The notes under the pieces: generated by a model | The model's input: the letters and a program-made list of their open reading frames with translations, nothing else | Told to the model about the DNA's origin: nothing | Database searches by the model: none | Shown: piece by piece, positions 1 through 7,130 of the stretch | Numbering within the stretch: position 1 is the stretch's first letter | Layout: the number at the start of each line of letters is the position of its first letter | Program-made: the position numbers and the translations under genes | Assembly (NCBI GenBank): GCA_030431085.1 | Contig: JAUIJW010000024.1 | Coordinates: forward strand, 1-16,773 | Source: Bacteroidia bacterium | GTDB taxonomy: Bacteria; Bacteroidota; Bacteroidia; Flavobacteriales; Flavobacteriaceae | Length of the DNA stretch: 16,773 nucleotides | Direction: 5' to 3'

Positions 1-147
1 AAACACCTCACTCATATTCACATCGTAATGCTGACCAGTATGTACAATGATTTCTTCCAATTCATTGTTAGACATAATAATTCTACTCAGCACTGCTGCT
101 TTTACAAACTGTGGTCTAGCGCCTAATATGGTTACTACTTTCTTCAA
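1..147 (-). CDS. wecB: UDP-N-acetylglucosamine 2-epimerase, non-hydrolysing (5' end only)
   Basis: Only the first 49 codons are in the window; the rest lies to the left. The reading frame begins with a probable TTG at 145-147 and gives the N-terminal signature of the family: residues 9-16 read GARPQFVK (the nucleotide-binding start of the first Rossmann half) and residues 37-46 read TGQHYDVNMS. This enzyme interconverts UDP-GlcNAc and UDP-ManNAc in the cytoplasm, supplying ManNAc-type sugars for polysaccharides. It starts 4 bases after the stop of the upstream glycosyltransferase gene, so it is almost certainly cotranscribed and translationally linked. There is no in-frame ATG between the upstream in-frame stop (175-177) and the conserved N-terminus, which is why TTG was chosen. 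The family call is secure; whether the exact substrate is UDP-GlcNAc or a modified UDP-sugar cannot be decided from 49 residues. Confidence 0.88.
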   Translation of the reverse strand, partial: MKKVVTILGARPQFVKAAVLSRIIMSNNELEEIIVHTGQHYDVNMSEVF

Positions 148-151
148 TATT

Positions 152-1423
152 CTAAATCGATTTGATAAGCTGGGCTAACTGACTCGTTAAATTTTTACGT
201 TCATACTGCGCAGTACATTTTGTAGACACCATAAGCTTACTATTTTTATACTGTTCAAACCAAAAAAGCAACTGTTCTTTAAGTTTAACTTTATTAGTAT
301 AATCAAATATTTTACCCGACTGCGTTTGTTGGATTATTTGAGCCAAATCACCATCTTCTGGACCAATAGCTAAAATAGGTCTATTAGCCTGTAAGTACTC
401 AAATACTTTGCCTGTAACAATTCCCTTTTTAGAAGGTACATTATTTACAACCAGTAATAAGGCTTGAGATTTGTATTGATACTTTGCAATGTCATTATGG
501 GGTACATAGGCTATATGCTTCACAAAATCATTAAGTCCGTATTTATTAATACTCCCCCATATTTCTGGGGCTATTTTACCAATGAGTTGGATCTTAAAAT
601 GATCTTTAAATGACTTATTCTCTAGACACAGCTCGCTTATAACCTCCCAAAGTACTTCTGGATTTCTATCAGCATTCATCATGCCTATATGGGTTAAAGT
701 AAACTGTTGGTCTAAATCTACGTTTAATATTGCATCCTCTCGATCAAAACCATTAGTAATTACCCTAACCTCTCGATTGTACTTCTCGTACTCCTTTTTC
801 ATTTCATTACTTACCACAATCACAGCATTAGATTGAGTAAGAACTTGTTGTTCTAAATAATGGTGTTTTGCAATAGATTTTTTAGTTAAAGGTAATTGAT
901 CAAAGTAGTCAATACTCGTCCATGGATCTCGAAAATCGGCTATCCACTTTAAATTAAAAGTTGTTTTTAGAGACATGGCCATTAAATGAAGGCTATGCGG
1001 TGGCCCCGAAGATATAATTGCATCAATCTTATTAGCTTTCAAATATTTGGTCAAGTACCTTACAGAAGGCTTAATCCACCATTGACGCGCATCTGGAATA
1101 AAAAAGTTAGCCCTTATATATTGCAATAACCTTGCAATTGTGTTTGGGTTTTTATTTAAAAATCCAGCGCTAGAATCTTTACTGCTACCTCCCAAAAAGC
1201 GCAATAAATCATTAGGGTCGAATATTTTGGTTTTCAATACCTCAATGCCTTCTGGAATATCTTTTTGTAAACTAACATCAGAAATAGGGTAATTAGCTTT
1301 GTCAACGGTATAAACAACTGGTTCAATATCAAAATGCCTTAAATATTTTACAAATTTTAACCAGCGTTGCACCCCACTTCCACCTGCAGGTGGCCAATAA
1401 TATGTTAGGATTAGTACTTTCAA
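152..1423 (-). CDS. GT4-type glycosyltransferase (423 aa)
   Basis: A cytoplasmic or membrane-associated GT-B glycosyltransferase. The N-terminal acceptor half opens with a beta-strand and glycine-rich loop (residues 3-20, LILTYYWPPAGGSGVQRW), typical of a group of GT4 enzymes in capsule and O-antigen loci. Further landmarks are SSGPPHSLHL near 138-147, ADFRDPW near 162-168, the linker strand AVIVVSNEMKK near 200, and the donor-binding end GKVFEYLQANRPI at 338-350. The start codon is TTG (1421-1423). It overlaps the TGA stop of the upstream gene by 4 bases, an in-frame stop lies only three codons further upstream, and the next internal Met is about residue 148, so no ATG start is possible. It sits between another GT4 gene and the epimerase gene, so it probably adds a sugar to a lipid-linked surface glycan. 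Sugar donor and linkage cannot be read from the sequence. Confidence 0.9.
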   Translation of the reverse strand: MKVLILTYYWPPAGGSGVQRWLKFVKYLRHFDIEPVVYTVDKANYPISDVSLQKDIPEGIEVLKTKIFDPNDLLRFLGGSSKDSSAGFLNKNPNTIARLLQYIRANFFIPDARQWWIKPSVRYLTKYLKANKIDAIISSGPPHSLHLMAMSLKTTFNLKWIADFRDPWTSIDYFDQLPLTKKSIAKHHYLEQQVLTQSNAVIVVSNEMKKEYEKYNREVRVITNGFDREDAILNVDLDQQFTLTHIGMMNADRNPEVLWEVISELCLENKSFKDHFKIQLIGKIAPEIWGSINKYGLNDFVKHIAYVPHNDIAKYQYKSQALLLVVNNVPSKKGIVTGKVFEYLQANRPILAIGPEDGDLAQIIQQTQSGKIFDYTNKVKLKEQLLFWFEQYKNSKLMVSTKCTAQYERKNLTSQLAQLIKSI

Positions 1424-2628
1424 TTTACATATTTATTTTCTTGTTCTAATTCCTTATATAAATTTACCAAACCTTGGGAAACAACTTCCCAACAAAACTT
1501 ATTATCTATAAACAACTTACCATTTTTTCCTAAAATATTTCGCAAATTCTTATCACGGTATAATCTTAAGATTTGCTTTGTAAAATCATCTACATTATTG
1601 GCTTGATGTACCAATCCACAATTATGATCTTCTACAATTTTTTTCTGCGCTTTAGCATTACTCACTAAAATAGGCTTTGCAAAACTCATGTATTGAAAAA
1701 TTTTATTGGCATAAGCCACATCATGTTGCTTATTTCTTAATAGTGGCGAAATACACACCTCACTTGCCAAAATGTACGACGGGAATTTGTGAACATCCTG
1801 CCATCCTTCAAAACTAACAAAGTTTTCCAGATTTAGGTCGGTTACTTTCTGTTGTAACACTACATCTGTTGTGTTACTACCTACAATGACCAATTGTATA
1901 TTTTTAATTGTCTTTTTCAAATGATTCAATGCCTCTATCGCCGTAAGTAAACCTCTTCTTAAAGCAGTATCTCCTAGATAAAGTACGGTAAATTTATCAT
2001 TAAACTTCTCTAAAATCGATGGGTCAATTTCCACATCTTGATAAAAAGATCGTCTAACAGAATTGGGTACTAGTACAGTTTTACTAGCATCTACACCTGT
2101 TCTATCAATAATTTCTTTGAGAAACTCGGGGGATACAGAAATAACCCTATTGCTTTTATGGATAAATTCTTCTTCTTTTATCTTCCATCGTTTTAATGAA
2201 ATTATTTGTTTTCCAGGAAATTTTTGCAAGTGCGGGTAATACTTTAAAACTTCTGGCAAATTATCGTGTAAATCGAGTACTATAGGTAGATTTTTCTTTT
2301 TGTTTGCCTTAAAAACAGCCGCAGCTATTCGAATATCATGAATGTGTATTGCATCAATTTGAAACTTATTTAGAAATTTAGCTACCTTATTACACATCAA
2401 ATTGGTATAAAAGGGAATGGTATATGCCAAGGCAGAAAGCTTGTATTCTAAAGTATTGGATGTAAATCTTTTAACTTGAATTCCATTTATCTCTTCTTCC
2501 GCCTTAGAGTTGTTATAATTTAAACAAAATAAAAACACTTCAAACCCATTGGCAATTAAGGCCAAAGCTTCATTTTCCACCCTAGGATCTGGCGGAAAGG
2601 GTTTATCTAAAATCATTCCGATCCGCAT
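1420..2628 (-). CDS. GT4-family glycosyltransferase (402 aa)
   Basis: A second GT-B fold glycosyltransferase. The N-terminus (residues 3-18, IGMILDKPFPPDPRVE) carries the 'DPRVENEA' type motif common in bacterial GT4 enzymes. IDAIHIHDIR at 91-100 and LDLHDNLPEV at 118-127 follow in the acceptor half. The donor half begins around VISVSPEF (162-169) and contains VLYLGD (215-220), a RRG loop (224-226), VIVGSN (247-252), SFEGW (272-276) and NKIFQYMSFAKPI (308-320). It starts at ATG two bases downstream of the methyltransferase stop and ends by overlapping the TTG start of the next glycosyltransferase by 4 bases, so the genes are translationally coupled. A role in building a surface polysaccharide or glycolipid is inferred from context; the donor sugar is unknown. 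It resembles the neighbouring GT only in general fold and does not look like a recent duplicate. Confidence 0.92.
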   Translation of the reverse strand: MRIGMILDKPFPPDPRVENEALALIANGFEVFLFCLNYNNSKAEEEINGIQVKRFTSNTLEYKLSALAYTIPFYTNLMCNKVAKFLNKFQIDAIHIHDIRIAAAVFKANKKKNLPIVLDLHDNLPEVLKYYPHLQKFPGKQIISLKRWKIKEEEFIHKSNRVISVSPEFLKEIIDRTGVDASKTVLVPNSVRRSFYQDVEIDPSILEKFNDKFTVLYLGDTALRRGLLTAIEALNHLKKTIKNIQLVIVGSNTTDVVLQQKVTDLNLENFVSFEGWQDVHKFPSYILASEVCISPLLRNKQHDVAYANKIFQYMSFAKPILVSNAKAQKKIVEDHNCGLVHQANNVDDFTKQILRLYRDKNLRNILGKNGKLFIDNKFCWEVVSQGLVNLYKELEQENKYVN

Positions 2629-2630
2629 GC

Positions 2631-3143
2631 TTATCTTTCTGCATAAACCGCATAATATCGCGGGGTAAATTTCCTAAGTATTGGTCTAAACCCAATCACG
2701 TTTACAGGGCTTGTCCATTTTTTGGTTTGCTTAATCTGCCAACCTGTTTTTTCGAGTAGCCAATCAAATTGCCAATCTTCAAATTCATGGTAATGCCTGT
2801 CCCAAGCATCAGTATCACTTTTATATGCCTTGGCAAACCATAATTTTAAGGGTACCGTTGTAATTAATTTTTTGGCTTTAATTCTCTTTAAAATATTATA
2901 GGGCGCCAACATATGTTCAAAAATTTCAAACGAGGTTACAGCATCAATTTCATTATTCTCAACTGCAGAATAAATCTCATCTAAATCTTCTCCTGAGGTA
3001 TTAATTACCTTGTACCCATAGCTTTCCATTACTTCACTCAATTCATTTCTAACCCCTAAATCTAAAACGGTTGCCGGTGCTGGCAATACACTTTGTAAAA
3101 ACTCTAAAGTATAATTATACCTTCTTTTATGATGTTCTATCAT
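2631..3143 (-). CDS. Small class I SAM-dependent methyltransferase-like protein
   Basis: 170 residues with the layout of a short class I methyltransferase (Methyltransf_11/23-like). The motif I strand VLDLG is at 26-30, a second-strand region with GED is at 51-53, the post-II segment SFEIFEHML is at 71-79, and a later strand KKLITTVP is at 91-98. The helix-rich end carries DAWDRHYHEF near 112-121, and the protein closes with YYAVYAER. The usual glycine-rich loop after motif I (GCGxG) is replaced by VRNEL (31-35), so cofactor binding is less certain than the fold. The gene overlaps the 3' end of the yfhO-like gene by 17 bases and is followed two bases later by a glycosyltransferase gene. It is therefore likely to modify a sugar or lipid intermediate of the same pathway, or to be a non-catalytic relative. 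The substrate cannot be inferred. Confidence 0.75.
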   Translation of the reverse strand: MIEHHKRRYNYTLEFLQSVLPAPATVLDLGVRNELSEVMESYGYKVINTSGEDLDEIYSAVENNEIDAVTSFEIFEHMLAPYNILKRIKAKKLITTVPLKLWFAKAYKSDTDAWDRHYHEFEDWQFDWLLEKTGWQIKQTKKWTSPVNVIGFRPILRKFTPRYYAVYAER

Positions 3144-5547
3144 CTTTCTTGTTCTTTAAATACCACCCAAATGGAATCAAGATCATCAATCCAAATGAAA
3201 TTAAAACAATAGTACTTCCCATTTGGATCACTTGAGGTTCAAATTTAAATTCTATCGTATGCTTTCCTTTTGGAATTTCCATCGCACGTAGCACATAATT
3301 AGCTCTAAAATGAGGATGCAATTCACCATCAATATAAGCATTCCAACCATGAGGATAGAAAATTTCTGAGAACATAGCCAGTTGATCAACTTTAGAATGG
3401 CTTTCATAAACTAATTCATTAGCCTTATAGTGCTTTAAAGTTATACTGGCGGCACTATCTCGTTTAAATTGAAATTCTTTTAAATAATGCTGATCTTTTA
3501 CATTTATTACTGCTATATCTTTAGTGTTTAAACTATCTAGCGCTTTAATTTCTTCATTTGCAGACGTTACAAATTTCACCCCGCTTACAAACCAAGCATT
3601 ACCATTAGCATCTGGATTTAACTGCACTGCAGCTTGGTTGTTTTGATCTGGAAATATAATATACTTTGCGTTAAGCATATTAAACACTTCTATATTGTTT
3701 TTGGCAATTTGAAAATCAAACAGTTCTTGATATCGTCTAGGTTTAGCCGCATGGTACCCTCCAATAGAATTATGATAAAATGAAGTGCTTCCATCATTCA
3801 TCGGGTTAACCGTAAAGTTTAGTACTCGATAATGACCTTCATCTTTTATTATTTCTTGATCTATACTAGACATTGCAAAAGGCGTTTCTATTTGTCTTTT
3901 AGACACAAAATCGTCATCATTAACATATCGCTTAGCTACACCTGCCATATCTATCAAAACCAATACGAGCAATGCCGAAAGTGTAATATTTCTACTAAGT
4001 TTATTCTTAGACGATAAATACAACACCAGAGCAGCACCAATTACAAGTAGTAAGCTCCTTAAACTATCTTGAAAGAAAATGGTTCGTCGATCCTCAATTA
4101 ATGCTTGTGTAAAGCCTGGCACCATATTCTCGTAGCTGGCATCTCTAAAACTCTCAAAAGTTAAAAGATTGGCCCCTCCAATAGTAAATAATAAAGCAGT
4201 ACCGCCAACGATGGCAAAACCATACTTAAAAGCTTTAAATTTATCTTCTTTGGAAACATCTTTATCTAAAAATTTTTGGAGAGTTAAAATAGCGAGTACC
4301 GGGATACAAATCTCTGCAATGACTTGGATAGATGAAACAGCTCTAAACTTATTATACATCGGTACATAGTCAATAAACAAATCGGTTAAAAAGCCTAAGT
4401 TTTTGCCCCAACTTAATAGAATTGAAAATATGGTAGCTGCCACTAACCATTTCTTTAAATTAGATTTCACCAGAAAAATCCCCATCACAAATAAAAATAT
4501 AAATATAGCACCTACATAAGCTGGCGCTGCCACTATGGGTTGATCACCCCAGTACATGGGGGCATTTTCTGCAAAATTAAGGGCTTGTTTACGTCCTGCC
4601 TTATCTTTTAAAAATCTATAGGTATAAGACTCTTTATCTAATTTTTCATTATTCGAACCACCATAAAAACGAGGAATAAATAAATCTAGAGTTTCCGCTA
4701 TACCATAACTATATTCTGTGATGTAGCTTCTATCTAAACCAGATGTTGGCTCTTTAGCAGAACCATCTGGATTTATAGTTAATTCACTTGCACTTCTTGT
4801 GCTAAAATTAGCATACTCTTTAGTAGCCAATAAACTTGTTGCATTTACACCTAATGCTAAGATCATTGCCACAGACAAAATACCAACATTTATAGCAAAT
4901 GATTTTAAGTTCTTTTGCTTCATGGCCTCTATGAGGTAAACAACTCCAAAAATCAATATTGTAAATAATAGATAATATGTCATTTGAGGATGGCTTGCAT
5001 TAACTTCAAGAGCCATAGACAATGTAGTGACTACAAAACCAAGTAAATATTTTTTATTAAAAACCAGAAGTACACCTGCCAAAACCATCGGCATATAGGC
5101 AATGGCATGTGCCTTGGCGTTATGTCCAACGCCTAATATGATAATTAAATACGTAGATAGTCCAAACCCTAAAGCACCAACAACGGCTAACTCCCAATCG
5201 ATTTTCAAGGCCAATAATAGAATGAAAAAACCTAAAAAGTATAAAAATAGATAATCTGCTGGCCGAGGTAAAAACCGTAATACACTATCAATTTTTTTAA
5301 TATAATCATGAGGATAATAAGTACTTAATTGATAGGTAGGCATCCCACCAAATGCTCTATTCGTCCAATATGGTTCTTCGCCATATTCTTGCCTAAATTC
5401 TTGCACTTCTTTAGACATACCTCGAAACTGAGCTATATCACTTTGAAACAATTTTTTCCCTTCTAAGACAGGCGAAAAATAAGCCAATGCCACCAATACA
5501 AAAGCAAGTATCGCAATGGCAAATGGTAAATACTTTTTTAAATCCAT
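3127..5547 (-). CDS. YfhO-family polytopic membrane protein
   Basis: 806 residues. A first transmembrane helix spans about 7-25. A loop rich in conserved residues follows (SDIAQFRG 36-43; WTNRAFGGMPTYQ 61-73). There are then many hydrophobic helices (about 100-117, 122-140, 149-163, 166-180, 190-207, 218-240, 342-360, 366-382, 408-424, 440-462, 497-512, 520-538). A soluble, beta-rich, probably extracytoplasmic domain covers about 545-775, and a final helix about 778-798 ends in a basic tail. GHNAKAHA (141-148) and SHPQMTYY (185-192) match the polar loops I associate with the YfhO family. In Gram-positive bacteria, relatives work with a polyprenyl-phosphate sugar synthase as GT-C-like transferases that decorate surface polymers. 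Here the gene leads glycosyltransferase genes, so a similar extracytoplasmic sugar transfer is plausible but unproven. The family call is strong. Confidence 0.9.
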   Translation of the reverse strand: MDLKKYLPFAIAILAFVLVALAYFSPVLEGKKLFQSDIAQFRGMSKEVQEFRQEYGEEPYWTNRAFGGMPTYQLSTYYPHDYIKKIDSVLRFLPRPADYLFLYFLGFFILLLALKIDWELAVVGALGFGLSTYLIIILGVGHNAKAHAIAYMPMVLAGVLLVFNKKYLLGFVVTTLSMALEVNASHPQMTYYLLFTILIFGVVYLIEAMKQKNLKSFAINVGILSVAMILALGVNATSLLATKEYANFSTRSASELTINPDGSAKEPTSGLDRSYITEYSYGIAETLDLFIPRFYGGSNNEKLDKESYTYRFLKDKAGRKQALNFAENAPMYWGDQPIVAAPAYVGAIFIFLFVMGIFLVKSNLKKWLVAATIFSILLSWGKNLGFLTDLFIDYVPMYNKFRAVSSIQVIAEICIPVLAILTLQKFLDKDVSKEDKFKAFKYGFAIVGGTALLFTIGGANLLTFESFRDASYENMVPGFTQALIEDRRTIFFQDSLRSLLLVIGAALVLYLSSKNKLSRNITLSALLVLVLIDMAGVAKRYVNDDDFVSKRQIETPFAMSSIDQEIIKDEGHYRVLNFTVNPMNDGSTSFYHNSIGGYHAAKPRRYQELFDFQIAKNNIEVFNMLNAKYIIFPDQNNQAAVQLNPDANGNAWFVSGVKFVTSANEEIKALDSLNTKDIAVINVKDQHYLKEFQFKRDSAASITLKHYKANELVYESHSKVDQLAMFSEIFYPHGWNAYIDGELHPHFRANYVLRAMEIPKGKHTIEFKFEPQVIQMGSTIVLISFGLMILIPFGWYLKNKKDDRTS

Positions 5548-5584
5548 AAAATTAATCTAGCGTAAGTTTATTTATTGGTGTAAA

Positions 5585-5860
5585 TTAATCGTCAACCTCT
5601 TCATAATCTACATATTCTCCAACCCTATCGTTAGATTTAGATTGAAACTTTGGTTTTCTTTCTATTACCGTTTCTCCTTCTTTAGAAGACTGGTATCCTT
5701 GCTGTTGTTCTTGCTGTTCTTTGACTTTTTTCTCTACATTTTTCACCATTTTTTGAAAAAATATTGGAAATAAAAATCTACCGATGAATTTTAGCACATA
5801 ATACACCAATATTATAATCAAAATAGTTCTCAAAAATCCTTGTACCGAAGCCTCTTGCAT
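5585..5860 (-). CDS. DUF4834 family small membrane protein
   Basis: 91 residues. One N-terminal membrane segment spans about 9-36 (GFLRTILIIILVYYVLKF at 8-25, then a second hydrophobic patch FPIFF at 31-35). A charged, glutamine-rich, probably helical stretch follows (KNVEKKVKEQQEQQQ, 40-54), then a polar tail ending in GEYVDYEEVDD (81-91), which is the conserved acidic terminus I associate with DUF4834 in Flavobacteriia. No enzymatic motif is present and the function is unknown. It is the first gene of the minus-strand run and lies 37 bases before the yfhO-like gene with no terminator visible between them, so it is probably on the same transcript. A scaffold or accessory role to the membrane protein downstream is only a guess from adjacency. 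Confidence 0.85.
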   Translation of the reverse strand: MQEASVQGFLRTILIIILVYYVLKFIGRFLFPIFFQKMVKNVEKKVKEQQEQQQGYQSSKEGETVIERKPKFQSKSNDRVGEYVDYEEVDD

Positions 5861-5879
5861 ATTTTTTAAAAATTAATTT

Positions 5880-5887
5880 CAAAAATA
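5880..5887 (-). promoter_or_regulatory. Candidate Bacteroidota -7 box for the DUF4834-yfhO-glycan operon
   Basis: On the minus strand this reads TATTTTTG, an exact match to TAnnTTTG, lying 19 bases upstream of the DUF4834 start codon. A partial -33 element (TTTA at 5905-5908) sits 17 bases further upstream, closer than the usual 19 or so. The position in the divergent intergenic gap supports it, but such sequences occur by chance in AT-rich DNA. Confidence 0.45.
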
Positions 5888-5891
5888 ACAA

Positions 5892-5922
5892 TTTGAGACC
5901 AACTTAAACGTTTATACTATGA
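5892..5922 (+). promoter_or_regulatory. Weak candidate promoter for the plus-strand operon
   Basis: An exact TTTG (5892-5895) is followed, after 19 bases, by TACTATGA (5915-5922). This gives the right spacing for the Bacteroidota -33/-7 promoter, but only a poor match to TAnnTTTG in the -7 part. It lies 30 bases before the ATG at 5953. No better candidate is visible in the 92-base gap on this strand. Confidence 0.3.
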
Positions 5923-5952
5923 AAATCTTAAGATCGAATTATACAAGTACCT

Positions 5953-7110
5953 ATGATGAAGCGCGCACTCTCCTTCTTGGTCATATTGGTTTTTACACAA
6001 ACCTTATGGGCTCAATACACCGAAGTTATTAATTCTAAACGCCCTGGCTTTTCTGATAGTCCTTATAGTGTTGGCACGAAAGTTTACCAAGTTGAAGGCG
6101 GACTTTTTTATAAAAATATTAGTAATTTTAATTATTACGATTTCGATCAAACAGAAACTTTTGAGTATAATTCTAAAGCTTTCGGAACCGACATACTATT
6201 AAGAACTGGGCAATTTTTTGAACAGTTAGAGTTTATGTTAGACATGGCAGTGCAGAGCGAGGATAGGCACTACACGAGACCTACAGAATACAATGATTCT
6301 GGGTTTGGCTTTAGTAAACTTACCCTTGGCGCTAAATACTTAGTTTATAAACCCAAATACAAAGACCCTTCTAAAGAGATTAGAAGTTGGAAAAAGAAAC
6401 ATCAGTTTGACACCAAAAGATTAATCCCTGCGGTGGCAGTTTACGCTGGATTAAACACCAATTTACTTACAGAATTACACAAAAACGCAGATGGTATTAG
6501 TCCTCGATTTGCCATTTTCACGCAAAATGACTTCACCAATAGACTTGTAATGATTACCAACTTTATCATGGATAAAGCCTTTACAGATCAAGCAGAAAAT
6601 TCATATATCATCACCTTAACTTATACCTTAGCCGAACGTTGGTCTGTTTTTGGTGAAAACCAAGGCTTCTTTAGAAAAAATATTCCTAACGATTATCAAT
6701 TTGGTGTAGGTGGAGCTTATCTTATAAACAAAAACATGCAAGCTGATATCTCTGCAAGAATGATTTATGATGAGCGGAATGATACAAGCTATATCATTGG
6801 AGGTGGTATTTCTTGGCGTTTGGATAAACATAAAGATAAAATCATTAAGACCAAAACCAACAACGATGAAGTTGGTACAGAAAAAAAAGGATTTCTTGGC
6901 GGATTGTTTGCGGGAGGGTTATTTAAGAAAAAATCTGGTGTAAGTAGTAATGGTGAAATGCCAGATGTTAAAACCAGAAAAGCGAAAACAAGAACCTTAG
7001 AGGCACCAGTAAACAAAAAAGCAGCTAAGGCCAAAAAGAAAAGAAACAAACAACTTATAAAAGAGCAGAAAAAAAGAGAAAAAGCGATGAAGAAACACAA
7101 CAAAAATTAG
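5953..7110 (+). CDS. Outer-membrane transporter-like beta-barrel protein with basic C-terminal tail
   Basis: 385 residues. The signal peptide is about 1-20 (basic MMKR, hydrophobic core, TLWA|Q). The mature N-terminus, with NSKRPGFSDSPYSVG (27-41), matches the start of a Bacteroidota family usually annotated 'transporter', related to the PF13557 putative outer-membrane channel family. Alternating hydrophobic/polar strands run to about 290, and the last looks like SYIIGGGISWRL (279-290). The barrel is followed by about 95 residues in which roughly 31 are Lys or Arg, with one glycine-rich hydrophobic segment (GFLGGLFAGGLF, 313-324). The tail should face the periplasm. Substrate is unknown. It starts at tandem ATG codons; the first is used here, and the second at 5956 is equally plausible. 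The acyltransferase gene follows 20 bases later. Confidence 0.8.
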   Translation: MMKRALSFLVILVFTQTLWAQYTEVINSKRPGFSDSPYSVGTKVYQVEGGLFYKNISNFNYYDFDQTETFEYNSKAFGTDILLRTGQFFEQLEFMLDMAVQSEDRHYTRPTEYNDSGFGFSKLTLGAKYLVYKPKYKDPSKEIRSWKKKHQFDTKRLIPAVAVYAGLNTNLLTELHKNADGISPRFAIFTQNDFTNRLVMITNFIMDKAFTDQAENSYIITLTYTLAERWSVFGENQGFFRKNIPNDYQFGVGGAYLINKNMQADISARMIYDERNDTSYIIGGGISWRLDKHKDKIIKTKTNNDEVGTEKKGFLGGLFAGGLFKKKSGVSSNGEMPDVKTRKAKTRTLEAPVNKKAAKAKKKRNKQLIKEQKKREKAMKKHNKN

Positions 7111-7118
7111 AAAATAAC

Positions 7119-7126
7119 TAATTTTG
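7119..7126 (+). promoter_or_regulatory. TAnnTTTG match abutting the GNAT gene start
   Basis: TAATTTTG fits the Bacteroidota -7 element exactly, but ends only 4 bases before the ATG at 7131 and has no TTTG at the expected -33 position. If functional it would give a leaderless or nearly leaderless transcript. A chance match is at least as likely. Confidence 0.2.
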
Positions 7127-7130
7127 TTCT

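Noticed and set aside
152..2628. The two glycosyltransferases as a tandem duplication
   Set aside because: Their N-terminal motifs, linker segments and donor-site ends differ throughout; they share only the GT-B layout.
5548..5584. Possible terminator between the DUF4834 gene and the yfhO-like gene
   Set aside because: No stem-loop with a following T run is visible on the minus strand, so cotranscription is assumed.
6789..7103. Minus-strand 104-codon open frame encoding a very hydrophobic, Phe/Leu-rich peptide
   Set aside because: It is the antisense of the lysine-rich tail of the barrel protein: Lys codons (AAA) read as Phe (TTT) on the other strand. This explains both its openness and hydrophobicity. 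No promoter or family match.
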